49,695 bases of DNA from Oligoflexales bacterium. Its GTDB lineage: Bacteria > Bdellovibrionota_B > Oligoflexia > Oligoflexales > JALZUQ01. The notes beneath the pieces are model-generated. The model saw only the letters and a list, made by a program, of their open reading frames with translations. It made no database searches and was not told the DNA's origin. The stretch spans positions 1 to 49,695 of the forward strand of contig JALZUO010000146.1 in assembly GCA_023301565.1 (NCBI GenBank). Reading direction: 5' to 3'. Positions 1-7,712 of this stretch are shown here, in pieces; positions within the stretch are counted from its first letter, which is position 1, and each line of letters begins with the position of its first letter. A program made the translations under genes and the position numbers.

Positions 1-1
1 A

Positions 2-130
2 AAAAATTCTTACACCGCTACTTTCCACTTATCAAAAGCGAAAGCTGAAAGTGTTTATAGTGGTATGGGTTTTAAAGTCCTTGAATGGGAAACCATCGAG
101 GCTCCAGAGAACTTTGAGGATGTGGAATGA
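2..130 (+). CDS. C-terminal end of an unidentified protein (5' truncated)
   Basis: An open frame enters from the left edge and ends at a TGA that overlaps the next start as ATGA. The visible 42 residues are hydrophilic with an acidic tail (ends FEDVE). The ATGA junction is the same coupling used by the genes that follow, which supports it as a real gene of the same operon. Too little remains to assign a function. Confidence 0.7.
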   Translation, partial: KNSYTATFHLSKAKAESVYSGMGFKVLEWETIEAPENFEDVE

Positions 131-678
131 CTGAAAAGAAAACAATCAAGTTAGGTAAATCCAAAGCAGTTGATGATGTCATGAAATGCTATGAGACAAT
201 ACTTACAGGTACCTTGCTTTGCGTTGATCCTAGTAGTGGATCTGAAAGCAGTATGCCGGGTTATGCTCTGTATGACAATGGAGTTATGACTGAGAAAGGT
301 ATCGTTGAGGTATTGAGTAAGGGGAGTAAGGTTCAGAATCGTTTGAAGGAACTTGCTGATTGTTTCAGAGAAGACTTTGATGCTGTTGATGTATTAGTGA
401 TAGAAGACATTCCACCCATTCACGGTGGAGCTAGGAGAGGATTTGGTGGACGTATGAAGTCACATGCTTCTCTCCTGAAAAGCGTAGGTGCAATTATTGG
501 AGCTGTTAAAGCTACACATATAGTATCAATCAATCCAAGAGTATGGCAGAAGTGGAAAGATGAAAACTATGTTAAGTCTGATGATGTAGATGCTCAGTAC
601 ATGGGTATCGCTGCAATTGAGATGAGTAAGATGATACAAACTAAAGAACTTAAAAGAAAAGCTAAGGAGAAGAAATGA
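127..678 (+). CDS. RuvC-like Holliday junction resolvase / RNase H-fold nuclease
   Basis: This 183-residue protein looks like a phage crossover-junction endodeoxyribonuclease, which resolves branched DNA before or during packaging. Seen: a first strand with an acidic residue (CVDPSSGS, near residue 33), a second strand ending in an acidic pair (VLVIEDIPP, near residue 90), and a C-terminal helix with Asp residues (KSDDVDAQYMGIAAIEM), in the order D, E, D expected for the RNase H fold. RuvC-type metal-dependent chemistry follows from the family; specificity is inferred. The length suits small phage RuvC homologues. It starts inside the stop of the upstream gene (ATGA) and overlaps the next gene the same way. 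Confidence 0.8.
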   Translation: MTEKKTIKLGKSKAVDDVMKCYETILTGTLLCVDPSSGSESSMPGYALYDNGVMTEKGIVEVLSKGSKVQNRLKELADCFREDFDAVDVLVIEDIPPIHGGARRGFGGRMKSHASLLKSVGAIIGAVKATHIVSINPRVWQKWKDENYVKSDDVDAQYMGIAAIEMSKMIQTKELKRKAKEKK

Positions 679-845
679 AATATAAATATAAGAGAAAAGA
701 GATTATTCTACTTATTGAGAGGGATATGCAATTGCTAGATATTGCTATTATCGGAGATGGCTATGAAGAATCTGATAGAAGAAACTATAAAGAGAGATAC
801 CATATGCTTAAAAATATTTTAGATATAGTAAAGGAAGGTAAATAA
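675..845 (+). CDS. Small hypothetical protein (56 aa)
   Basis: ATG overlaps the resolvase stop (ATGA) and the stop overlaps the next ATG (TAATG), so it is held in the operon by coupling on both sides. The upstream AAGGAGAAG serves as its ribosome binding site. The product starts with a Lys/Tyr-rich stretch and is otherwise charged and helical. No family recognised. Confidence 0.7.
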   Translation: MKYKYKRKEIILLIERDMQLLDIAIIGDGYEESDRRNYKERYHMLKNILDIVKEGK

Positions 846-1087
846 TGAGATTTCAAGAAGATATACTACAGGATATTATTGTACAACTGTTGGAGTTGAT
901 TGAGATTACAGGCACAGCTAATCATGTACCAGTAATGCAAGCAGAAGTAGACGGTATTGAAGTTGAAGCTGAGATTACTGGAGAATGTGCTGAACTTATG
1001 ATCGAATTATCTGATCTAACTAGAGAGTTACTGTCTGCTGAGATTAGAGACAAGGATGCATTACACTTTGAAACATTGGAGGACTGA
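845..1087 (+). CDS. Small acidic hypothetical protein (80 aa)
   Basis: Strongly acidic 80-residue protein with Ile/Leu-rich helical segments, starting at a TAATG junction with GGAAGG upstream. It overlaps the next start (TGATG). Its composition would suit a small adaptor or inhibitor, but no family is recognised. Confidence 0.75.
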   Translation: MRFQEDILQDIIVQLLELIEITGTANHVPVMQAEVDGIEVEAEITGECAELMIELSDLTRELLSAEIRDKDALHFETLED

Positions 1088-1254
1088 TGGAATACATATT
1101 CAACAGAGAAGATGTGATTGACTTTCTAGAAGCAAGTAACCATAGGTTTGAAGCTATGAAAGAGGGTGAAGAAGATGCGGTATATCAAAGTATAGTTGTA
1201 GGTATTGCTATCCAAGAACAAATAATAAGAATGCTTAAGGCGGTTAAGAAATGA
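1087..1254 (+). CDS. Small hypothetical protein (55 aa)
   Basis: Starts within the stop of the preceding gene (TGATG, GGAGGAC upstream) and ends in an ATGA overlap with the next. Amphipathic and acidic in the first half, basic at the C-terminus (AVKK). No recognisable domain; supported by ribosome binding site and coupling. Confidence 0.7.
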   Translation: MEYIFNREDVIDFLEASNHRFEAMKEGEEDAVYQSIVVGIAIQEQIIRMLKAVKK

Positions 1255-1718
1255 AGAGATATCTAACAAACCTAAAGAGAGCTATAGCTTATTTCAAACA
1301 AGGATGGACATCTTACGATTGGGATTATGCCTACTTTGAATCAGACATAGCTTTTAAATTGAAGCGTATGAGAAACTGTTTTCATGAAAATCAGATTGCA
1401 GAGAAAGATCCCCAGACAGTTAGAGAGATTGATGTAGCTTTAGATCTACTTGAGACCTTGAAATTGTGGGAGGAAGTTAGTGCTGAGATGCATCACATAT
1501 TATCCCAGAAATGCGGTATAGAAATGAAATATGTCCCCGTAGAGATTGCAGGTAGAAAATATACTAAGCTGGACTGGATCAGTAACAATGGTTCAGATGT
1601 AGCTGCTTATAGAGAAGCTTCAATGAAACAAGTAAAGTATAGAGAAGAAGAATACTACAAACACAAAGCTAAGACATTCAAGTTCATAGCGGATAACATG
1701 GGAAAATGGTGGAATTAA
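1251..1718 (+). CDS. Hypothetical protein (155 aa)
   Basis: A 155-residue soluble protein, largely helical and charged, with aromatic clusters (WTSYDWDYAYFE near the N-terminus and a KWWN end). It starts at ATGA with AAGGCGG upstream and ends TAATG into the next gene. No family recognised. Confidence 0.8.
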   Translation: MKRYLTNLKRAIAYFKQGWTSYDWDYAYFESDIAFKLKRMRNCFHENQIAEKDPQTVREIDVALDLLETLKLWEEVSAEMHHILSQKCGIEMKYVPVEIAGRKYTKLDWISNNGSDVAAYREASMKQVKYREEEYYKHKAKTFKFIADNMGKWWN

Positions 1719-1972
1719 TGAAGTATATATTACTAGCAATCATATCTAGCCTGCTTACATTTGTAGCTGTTGCAGCTTCTCCTAAAGCTAAGGATGGATA
1801 CATACTAAACAAACATAGTAAGAAAACCAAGAACCTAATTTATGACAGAATGCTTATGTTACACAGGATTAGTCAGGAAAAGAAACGTCCTGTATGTTAT
1901 CACCTAGACATACCTAGAAGGAAAGTAAAAGGTACATTCTGCGTTAAATGGAGAGATGGAGGTGTGAAATGA
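1718..1972 (+). CDS. Small protein with N-terminal signal or anchor (84 aa)
   Basis: I place the start at the ATG overlapping the previous stop (TAATG) with GGTGG upstream, rather than at an ATG 12 bases earlier. The N-terminus is a short basic start followed by a hydrophobic stretch ending at VAVAAS-P, a plausible signal peptide with a cleavage site near residue 20. The remainder is basic and hydrophilic, so it is probably exported or membrane-anchored with the basic part in the periplasm. Function unknown. Confidence 0.7.
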   Translation: MKYILLAIISSLLTFVAVAASPKAKDGYILNKHSKKTKNLIYDRMLMLHRISQEKKRPVCYHLDIPRRKVKGTFCVKWRDGGVK

Positions 1973-2268
1973 ATCAAGATAATATCAAAACATGGAACGA
2001 AATGAATAGCATAGCCTTGGAAATAGCTGAAAACATTACCAAATACGCTAAAGCTGATGCTTATGGTAAGGAGAAATGGAGACAGATTGATATCTACGTA
2101 TATTGGGGATTGAGTATATCTAAGCATAGAGAAACATTGAAGTTTTTCCCTGTTGTTAAAGTTCAAGAGTGGATAGCCCGAAGAGTATATAGTAAGGCAA
2201 GAAGGGATTACCCTAAGTATTACGAAGAAATTAGACGAAGTGAAATGGAGTTATTGGATGTTTTATGA
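1969..2268 (+). CDS. Hypothetical protein (99 aa)
   Basis: The frame opens at 1948, but the ATG at 1969 has a strong GGAGGTG just upstream and forms an ATGA overlap with the preceding stop, so I choose it. The product is helical, charged and rich in Lys, Glu and aromatic residues. No domain recognised. Confidence 0.75.
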   Translation: MNQDNIKTWNEMNSIALEIAENITKYAKADAYGKEKWRQIDIYVYWGLSISKHRETLKFFPVVKVQEWIARRVYSKARRDYPKYYEEIRRSEMELLDVL

Positions 2269-2290
2269 AGCTATACATTAGGAGGCAGTT

Positions 2291-2455
2291 ATGCTTAGAT
2301 TTCTATTAATAGGTCTGGTTATGTTTGCTTATGTGAGTGGTGTTTTGTGGGTTGAAAATATGCATACGAAAATTAAGAGATGTAAGTATTTATACACTAC
2401 CTTATCAGATTATGAAAAATGTACAAAAGAACCGTTTCCATGGGAGAAGAAATAG
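2291..2455 (+). CDS. Small membrane-anchored protein (54 aa)
   Basis: ATG follows TAGGAGGCAGTT, a near-perfect ribosome binding site. Residues 3-21 are hydrophobic (FLLIGLVMFAYVSGVLW), followed by a basic, Cys-containing hydrophilic tail, so a single-pass inner-membrane miniprotein is likely. The stop overlaps a GTG start (TAGTG). Function unknown. Confidence 0.7.
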   Translation: MLRFLLIGLVMFAYVSGVLWVENMHTKIKRCKYLYTTLSDYEKCTKEPFPWEKK

Positions 2456-2694
2456 TGGGGATGTTTGATACAGTAACACTAAAATGCCCTAAGTGTAAAC
2501 ACGATAATGACTTTCAATTCAAAGTTGGACCTTGTTGCTTGAATACATATAATAACTATGAAGCACCTCCTAGTATTGTTGAGAGACTCATAGATGAAGT
2601 TTGGGAATGTGGGGAATGTAAGAGTAAGTTGGAGATAGAATCCCTATACCCAATCCGTAATATACCTTTTATTATTAATTTGAAGGAGCAATAA
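2455..2694 (+). CDS. Small zinc-ribbon protein (79 aa)
   Basis: The frame is open from 2419; I place the start at the GTG at 2455, which overlaps the previous stop and lies 6 bases after GGAGAA. ATG 2461 is an alternative. Two Cys pairs are visible (CPKC near residue 10 and CGEC near residue 58), the usual ligand set for one structural zinc, with a CC pair between them. Such proteins in phages may be regulators or adaptor subunits; the role here is unknown. Confidence 0.65.
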   Translation: MGMFDTVTLKCPKCKHDNDFQFKVGPCCLNTYNNYEAPPSIVERLIDEVWECGECKSKLEIESLYPIRNIPFIINLKEQ

Positions 2695-2894
2695 TGCCAA
2701 AATATTTATATGAATGTAAACACTGCAAAGGTCAAGTTGAAATTGATCGTAAGATCACTAACTCAGACTCTCTACCTACAGAAGAAGAGATGAAAGATTT
2801 TCCAGAATGTGAAGGTCATGAAGTTCAGAAACTTATGGGTGGGTTTACATTGAATAGAACTCCGAATTATGGTACAAAAGGTAACTGGAGATGA
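2694..2894 (+). CDS. FmdB-like zinc-ribbon protein (66 aa)
   Basis: The N-terminus MPKYLYECKHCKG matches the start of FmdB-type putative regulatory zinc ribbons (M-P-x-Y-x-Y-x-C-x-x-C). A second Cys lies at FPECEGH, with His possibly completing the site. The C-terminus is basic and Gly-rich. TAATG coupling to the upstream zinc-ribbon gene puts two zinc-binding miniproteins side by side. Family membership is fairly clear; function in phages is not established. Confidence 0.7.
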   Translation: MPKYLYECKHCKGQVEIDRKITNSDSLPTEEEMKDFPECEGHEVQKLMGGFTLNRTPNYGTKGNWR

Positions 2895-3049
2895 TTGTTA
2901 ATATATTAAATAGATATATAAATAAAGCTCAAAAGAGTATGGCCAAATACGAAGCTATGGAAGACTTAGATAATTGGGAGAAGTATCTTGAACAGAAAGT
3001 ACTGCTTGAGAGAATACTAAGGGAGTATAGAGATGGACGCAATAAGTAA
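2891..3049 (+). CDS. Small helical hypothetical protein (52 aa)
   Basis: ATGA overlap with the upstream stop and ACTGGAGATG in front of the start. The product is a single charged amphipathic helix-like sequence with regular Glu/Lys and Leu. It overlaps the next gene by 17 bases. No family recognised. Confidence 0.6.
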   Translation: MIVNILNRYINKAQKSMAKYEAMEDLDNWEKYLEQKVLLERILREYRDGRNK

Positions 3050-3209
3050 GACAGATAGAGCATTGAAATTATTCAAAGAAATTACTACAGATTTATGTCA
3101 AGCAGAGTTTGAAGCTCTCATGAGTAGGTTAAGATTAGAAGAATTTGCAAGAGATATGGATAGGGAGAAGAGATATGAACAGAGCATTAAAGAAAACAAT
3201 AAGTTATAG
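3033..3209 (+). CDS. Small helical hypothetical protein (58 aa)
   Basis: The ATG sits inside the preceding gene after AGGGAGTATAGAG, an adequate ribosome binding site. The protein is charged and helical and overlaps the DUF2061-like gene by 35 bases. Unknown function. Confidence 0.6.
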   Translation: MDAISKTDRALKLFKEITTDLCQAEFEALMSRLRLEEFARDMDREKRYEQSIKENNKL

Positions 3210-3354
3210 GATAGTGTCCTCAACTATAGGTACAGGTATTACTTATCTATTCGTAGGATCATTGAGAGAAGCTACATTACTTACAGTAGCACATGTTTTC
3301 TCAGCAAGTATAATGTTTTATTATCACGAGAAGTTCTGGGAGAAACGAAAATGA
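3175..3354 (+). CDS. DUF2061-like small membrane protein (59 aa)
   Basis: I start at ATG 3175, preceded by AGGGAGAAGAG, not at the frame opening at 3145. The sequence follows the DUF2061 pattern: a basic KKTISYR start, a hydrophobic first segment, GSLREA, a second hydrophobic segment and YYHEKFWEK at the end. Two short transmembrane helices are expected. DUF2061 proteins are bacterial membrane proteins of unknown function. The stop overlaps the next ATG (ATGA). Confidence 0.7.
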   Translation: MNRALKKTISYRIVSSTIGTGITYLFVGSLREATLLTVAHVFSASIMFYYHEKFWEKRK

Positions 3355-3524
3355 GTAAATATATGCATACTAGGGAGAACCTTATAGAGAATATGGAACT
3401 GTTGGTATGGAATTATGATGTAGATCTTAATAATAAGACAGCAGGCTCAGAAGATGATTCTGTAATAGTAGGTAAACTACAACTACTTCAAACATTACTT
3501 CAAGCTTTAAAGGCGGAAAAATGA
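3351..3524 (+). CDS. Small hypothetical protein (57 aa)
   Basis: Coupled by ATGA on both sides, to the DUF2061-like gene and to the helicase. Acidic in the middle and Leu/Gln-rich at the C-terminus (LQLLQTLLQALK), likely a helix for protein contacts. Placement before the helicase suggests co-expression, not a known role. Confidence 0.65.
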   Translation: MSKYMHTRENLIENMELLVWNYDVDLNNKTAGSEDDSVIVGKLQLLQTLLQALKAEK

Positions 3525-4936
3525 GCATATTGGATTACTTTCCATATGATAACTTCAGAGACTTACAGAAGAGTATCCTACTTCAGCTCCAGAAAGAATG
3601 GGACAAGTATGATGTGTTTGTAATAGTAGCTCCTACAAGTTCAGGTAAGACTGCACTGTGTACTACCATAGCCAACTGGGCAGGTAGTTCTAGAATCACT
3701 ACGCCTAACAATATGTTAGTGAAGCAATACTCTAAAGAGTTTCCTAACATCCCAGCAATCATGGGTGCAGATAACTATAGAGGAGGCTATATCCCTCCCC
3801 TTACCAAAAAGCAATGGAACAGTAGCGATGTACAGATATGTAATAACCACTATCATGCTTTATATACTAGACAGAATCCTTGGAGAAATGCTCCAAAGGT
3901 ATTCATTGCAGATGAGGCTCACAACCTACTTAAGTTTCAACAGGACTTCAATGCTTTGAGATTCTGGAAACACAAGCAGAACTTTCCATACGGTCAAGAA
4001 GATTCTCTCACACTTAGAAATTGGGTAACTAGAGTTAAAAAGAAGAATGCCTTTCAGAAAGCTCTAAAGCATACTCTTACTTCTGACAATCCTGAGTTCA
4101 TCATTGAAGATGACTACAACTTATGGAGAGGTGGAGGCTATGATGCTACTGGTAAGAAGTTACAAAGATGTAAACCTGATGAGGAAGGGGATCTGTTACC
4201 TCAGATGAAATTAACTCCGATTGATGTATCTCGTATGAGAAATATTCTTTGGCCAAATAAGACTGAGAAGATCGTATTGTTGTCAGCTACGATAGGTAAG
4301 AAGGATGTAGAAGCTTTAGGGTTAGGTAGGAAGCGTGTACGTTACATGGAATGTAAGCATCCAATTCAAGCAGACCGTAGACCTATCATTAGTGACTTTG
4401 TTACTAAGGTAAGACATCACAACTTTGAGAAAGCTACTATTGAGATCTGTGATTACATTAATAATTCTGGACTGTTAGATTACCATGCAGGTCAAAAGGG
4501 ATTGATACATGCAACATACTCTCAAGCCTCAATAATGAAGAGACACCTAAAAGATCCTAGGTTTATCTTCCATAACAATGAGAATAAGAAACAGAAGTAT
4601 GAGGAGTTTATGAACTCCAATCCTGATGATGGTAAAGTATTAGTAGCTTCTGGGATGTATGAAGGTTTGGATTTACCTGATGATCTGGGTAGATGGCAAG
4701 TAATTACTAAGATACCATGGCCTTCCTTAGCTGATCCTGCTACCAAGTTTAAGGCCGGTAAAGATCCTGAATGGTATGAGTGGCAAACATTGAAAGATGT
4801 AATTCAGGCTTGCGGTAGGATTTGTAGGAACCCTTCTGACTTTGGAGTTAGTTATATATTAGATGGAACCTTTGAAGGGATAAGAGAGAGTAAGTTAGCA
4901 CCGAGATGGTTTAAACAAGCACTTTACGATTATTAA
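3521..4936 (+). CDS. Superfamily 2 DNA helicase, XPD/DinG-like
   Basis: A 471-residue ATP-dependent helicase, probably acting on replication or recombination intermediates. Seen: Walker A APTSSGKT at residues 37-44, a DEAH box at 131-134 (IADEAH), motif III SAT at 255-257, a late motif VASGMYEGLDL typical of the second RecA domain, and motif VI QACGRICR at 429-436. The GxDL and QxxGRxxR forms are what one sees in the Rad3/XPD/DinG group. No cluster of four Cys for an iron-sulfur domain is obvious, so it is a compact phage version. ATGA-coupled to the gene in front, with AAGGCGG as ribosome binding site. Confidence 0.85.
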   Translation: MSILDYFPYDNFRDLQKSILLQLQKEWDKYDVFVIVAPTSSGKTALCTTIANWAGSSRITTPNNMLVKQYSKEFPNIPAIMGADNYRGGYIPPLTKKQWNSSDVQICNNHYHALYTRQNPWRNAPKVFIADEAHNLLKFQQDFNALRFWKHKQNFPYGQEDSLTLRNWVTRVKKKNAFQKALKHTLTSDNPEFIIEDDYNLWRGGGYDATGKKLQRCKPDEEGDLLPQMKLTPIDVSRMRNILWPNKTEKIVLLSATIGKKDVEALGLGRKRVRYMECKHPIQADRRPIISDFVTKVRHHNFEKATIEICDYINNSGLLDYHAGQKGLIHATYSQASIMKRHLKDPRFIFHNNENKKQKYEEFMNSNPDDGKVLVASGMYEGLDLPDDLGRWQVITKIPWPSLADPATKFKAGKDPEWYEWQTLKDVIQACGRICRNPSDFGVSYILDGTFEGIRESKLAPRWFKQALYDY

Positions 4937-4976
4937 TTTAAATGATAGACTGAACACGAGTAACAAGGAGAACATT

Positions 4977-6158
4977 ATGAGTAAGAAGTACACAAACGCA
5001 CAGTTACTAGACATTGCGGCATTCAAAGAAGCTGGACTTGAATGGGACACTATAGTAAAGAAATTCAACAAGAAGCACAAAAAAGCTAATGCTACCTTTG
5101 ATTCCATCAGACATGCCTATAGATTCCATGCTAAGTACTTAGATGTAAGTAACAGTGAAGTTGCAGTAGCTACTTTGAAAGAAGCATCTAGAGCTAGAAG
5201 ACTATCAGCTAAGAATGGTAAGAAGAACAGACAAATTTTAGATTACCTAAATGCTAGAGAAGATATGTTGGAAGACATTCAAGCTGTAGTATCTAAGTTG
5301 AATGTAAAGAAACCTAAGATTGCCAAGAAGAAACAGTCTAAAGGTAAGAAGAAGATGACAATGGAATTGTTACTTTCAGATATACATTATGGTAAAAAGA
5401 CAGGTACTTTTGATCTGGAAGTATGTAGAGACCGAATGGGATACCTAAGAGATGCTTTCATTGCAGAGTATGAGAGAAAGTCTCAGCAGTACAATGTTGA
5501 GAAAGTAATCGTAGCATTGATGGGAGACATCATTGAATCTTCTACTATGCATGGACTTGAGAGTGCTAGGAGCTGTGAGTTTGGCAACAGTAAGCAAGTT
5601 CAAGAAGCTATCGTAAGTATTTACGAAGACATTCTGTATCCAATAGCATCACTTGGTGTTAAGGTTCATGTTCCAGCCGTTACAGGTAATCATGACCGTA
5701 CAGACCACAAGAAGACATACAACAATCCGGGTGAAGAAAATCTAACCTACATTATCTATAAGACACTAGAGATGTTATGTAAGACAGCAGGCTTTAAGAA
5801 TATCACTTTTGACATTCCTACATCCCCTTACGCTACAGTAAACATCTATGGTAACGTAGCACTATATGAGCATTACGATAATGCTAAAGCGAACACAAGA
5901 GTAGCACTTGAATCTCTAATGATGAAGAGACAGAAGCAGACTAAGCAAGTAATCTCTTTCATGAGAGGTGGCCACTTCCATGAGTGTACTATGTACGGTC
6001 GAGGAGTAATCATTGTAAATGGATCTGTCCCCGGTCAAGATAGTTACGCTAATGTAATGGGATTTGATTCAGAAGCTACCCAGATTATTAACTTCTATGT
6101 TGAGACTACTAACAGACCTACCAGTTTCTTCAGTAGCTTCCCAGTATATTTACCATAA
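4977..6158 (+). CDS. Calcineurin-like metallophosphoesterase with N-terminal DNA-binding-like region
   Basis: A 393-residue two-metal phosphoesterase. The signature runs in order: SDIHYG (Asp135, His137), GDIIE (Asp184), GNHDR (Asn238, His239, Asp240) and GHFHE (His333, His335), the full Mre11/SbcD-type metal set. The first ~75 residues resemble a helix-turn-helix (IAAFKEAGLEWDTIVKKF...), followed by a Lys-rich linker, which suggests DNA targeting. Next to a helicase and a resolvase it probably acts as a nuclease, but other phosphodiester substrates are possible. AAGGAGAACATT precedes ATG; the 40 bases after the helicase hold only this leader. Confidence 0.85.
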   Translation: MSKKYTNAQLLDIAAFKEAGLEWDTIVKKFNKKHKKANATFDSIRHAYRFHAKYLDVSNSEVAVATLKEASRARRLSAKNGKKNRQILDYLNAREDMLEDIQAVVSKLNVKKPKIAKKKQSKGKKKMTMELLLSDIHYGKKTGTFDLEVCRDRMGYLRDAFIAEYERKSQQYNVEKVIVALMGDIIESSTMHGLESARSCEFGNSKQVQEAIVSIYEDILYPIASLGVKVHVPAVTGNHDRTDHKKTYNNPGEENLTYIIYKTLEMLCKTAGFKNITFDIPTSPYATVNIYGNVALYEHYDNAKANTRVALESLMMKRQKQTKQVISFMRGGHFHECTMYGRGVIIVNGSVPGQDSYANVMGFDSEATQIINFYVETTNRPTSFFSSFPVYLP

Positions 6159-6167
6159 GGACTTGAT

Positions 6168-6329
6168 ATGATTGTAATATTAGATAAAATTAAAGAAGAG
6201 GCACCAAAACAACCGATGAGTCTATATGGCTCTTTGGAGGAGCTGATGGATAAATTAGAAACTGTATGCGAACCTCTAGGATACTCTAGAATTAAAGCTG
6301 TCAGAGATAAAATTAAGGAATTCAAATAA
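6168..6329 (+). CDS. Small hypothetical protein (53 aa)
   Basis: Starts 9 bases after the phosphoesterase stop with TAAGGACTTGAT as ribosome binding site and overlaps the next start (TAATG). Charged, helical, no family recognised. Confidence 0.65.
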   Translation: MIVILDKIKEEAPKQPMSLYGSLEELMDKLETVCEPLGYSRIKAVRDKIKEFK

Positions 6330-6550
6330 TGGAAGCATTAGGATTGAAAATAGAAAATGATGGTAAGGGGGCGTATATGTCCTTTGAAGCTACTATAACT
6401 CACCGAGGGTTTGATTTGATTTGGGGTTATGGTCAAGATGAGAAAGAAGCCCTAGAAGAACTCAATGATGAGCTTCAAGAATTAAAAACTCTAGTGGGTC
6501 TTATGGAAAGAAATGTCCAAAAAAAAATACAAGAAGCATCAAATGATTGA
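6329..6550 (+). CDS. Small acidic hypothetical protein (73 aa)
   Basis: Coupled by TAATG. The N-terminal half contains probable beta strands (YMSFEATITHRGFDLIWGYG) and the C-terminal half is an acidic Leu-rich helix, an arrangement resembling small HicB-like or phage alpha/beta proteins. I do not assign it. It overlaps the PQ-loop gene by up to 38 bases. Confidence 0.65.
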   Translation: MEALGLKIENDGKGAYMSFEATITHRGFDLIWGYGQDEKEALEELNDELQELKTLVGLMERNVQKKIQEASND

Positions 6551-6797
6551 AGTCATAGGATGGATAGCAAGTATACTACTAATAACATGCGGTATTCCGC
6601 AGGCTTACAAATGTATTAAGCAGAAACATGCTAAAGGCATATCCCCTACCTTCATATGGTTATGGACTATTGGAGAAGCTTTCGGATTGATATATGTATC
6701 AGTATTAGGGAATCGTCCTTTGATACTGAATTATTTTTGTAACCTACTGATTTGCCTAGTAATACTAGGCTATGTAGTGAAAGGCAACAATGAGTAA
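6513..6797 (+). CDS. PQ-loop / SemiSWEET-like membrane protein
   Basis: A 94-residue protein with three hydrophobic segments (about residues 14-30, 45-61 and 70-88) and a PQ-loop signature in the first (GIPQAYKCIKQKHAKGIS). A three-helix unit of this length is the size of a SemiSWEET, which dimerises into a sugar or small-solute channel. That is family knowledge; the substrate here is unknown. The start may instead be ATG 6543 (MIEVIGWIAS), since spacing at 6513 is tight. It sits in a run of coupled small genes. A membrane transporter in a lytic-type phage is unusual. Confidence 0.75.
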   Translation: MSKKKYKKHQMIEVIGWIASILLITCGIPQAYKCIKQKHAKGISPTFIWLWTIGEAFGLIYVSVLGNRPLILNYFCNLLICLVILGYVVKGNNE

Positions 6798-6969
6798 GAT
6801 ATTGAAGTTTCCTTCAAAAGGAAAGAAGCAGTTAAGAGTAGACACTGTTGGGAAAAAGATATACACTCCCAATAGAGAATTTGAGGAAGTGACTCAAGAG
6901 TCTATAGATAGAATTAGATTATCTTTAGAAGAGATCAACCACCTAATGAGAAAGCTTAAGGAGCAATAA
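6790..6969 (+). CDS. Small basic hypothetical protein (59 aa)
   Basis: Overlaps the PQ-loop gene by 8 bases and the next start by one (TAATG). N-terminus basic (SKILKFPSKGKKQLR), C-terminus an amphipathic helix. Could bind nucleic acid, but that rests on charge alone. Confidence 0.6.
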   Translation: MSKILKFPSKGKKQLRVDTVGKKIYTPNREFEEVTQESIDRIRLSLEEINHLMRKLKEQ

Positions 6970-7238
6970 TGAATGAACAAATAACAGTAACAGCAGCACA
7001 GATGCCTATAACACTATCTGAATACTTTCTAAACATTAATATTGAAGGGGAAGGTACTTACTATGGTATCTATGATCAATGGACTAAGGTAGATGATAAA
7101 AATAACTTAAAATATGTAGGGGAGACTCATACGATATCTAAATTGAATAAGATTTGTGTGGAGAAATATATGACTTCATGTAGAAGTAGCCATACTCAAG
7201 CAATACAGGCTAGACACGCAGCGAAGGAAAGTAAGTAA
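6969..7238 (+). CDS. Hypothetical protein (89 aa)
   Basis: TAATG coupling with TAAGGAGCAA in front. The product is mixed alpha/beta in appearance with aromatic residues in the middle and ends in a basic His-containing tail. No domain recognised. Coupled by TAATG to the zinc-ribbon gene downstream. Confidence 0.7.
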   Translation: MNEQITVTAAQMPITLSEYFLNINIEGEGTYYGIYDQWTKVDDKNNLKYVGETHTISKLNKICVEKYMTSCRSSHTQAIQARHAAKESK

Positions 7239-7543
7239 TGGGTTGGCGTACTATGGATCTTGAATGTCAAGAATGCAATACACTGCTTATGGAACATATG
7301 TGTAGCACATCTTCTATGGAAGAAGATATGACATGTCCCGAGTGTGGTGAGCTAATGATACAAGTGTATACTACTCCTACCAATCAAATCCACAAATCTA
7401 CAGGATATGGGAGCACTAAAAGAGACACTAAAGCTTGGGGTAAATACGTGGAAGAAGCTAACTTGAAAGCTGATATGGTTAAGTTACCTGAAAGCAAAAG
7501 AGATGACCACAAAAAAGAATTAAAGAAACTCAAGGGGGAATGA
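7238..7543 (+). CDS. Zinc-ribbon protein, FmdB-like (101 aa)
   Basis: Cys pairs CQEC (near residue 11) and CPEC (near residue 32) form a zinc-ribbon site, followed by a Gly/Ser/Thr-rich stretch and a long charged helix. It resembles the zinc-ribbon gene at 2694 in layout (Cys pairs, then HKSTGYGSTKRDTK versus NRTPNYGTKG), so the two may be paralogues. Start by TAATG coupling. Confidence 0.7.
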   Translation: MGWRTMDLECQECNTLLMEHMCSTSSMEEDMTCPECGELMIQVYTTPTNQIHKSTGYGSTKRDTKAWGKYVEEANLKADMVKLPESKRDDHKKELKKLKGE

Positions 7544-7544
7544 T

Positions 7545-7712
7545 ATGGACGCAATATTAATAATTGCATTAGTGATGTACGCTGCTATATTGGTAGCAGT
7601 ATACTTCTGGGGATATTCTCAAGGTTACGACAGCTTCAAAGAAGCGTTAACACTATACATTAAGAATCAAGAAAAGAAATCAAACGTAATTAAATTTAGG
7701 AGAAAGAAATGA
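7545..7712 (+). CDS. Small single-pass membrane protein (55 aa)
   Basis: AAGGGGGAATGAT precedes ATG. Residues 4-24 are a clean hydrophobic helix (ILIIALVMYAAILVAVYFWG), followed by a cytosolic-type basic tail (VIKFRRKK). The stop overlaps the next start (ATGA). With the next gene it forms a pair of membrane-directed small proteins of unknown role. Confidence 0.7.
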   Translation: MDAILIIALVMYAAILVAVYFWGYSQGYDSFKEALTLYIKNQEKKSNVIKFRRKK

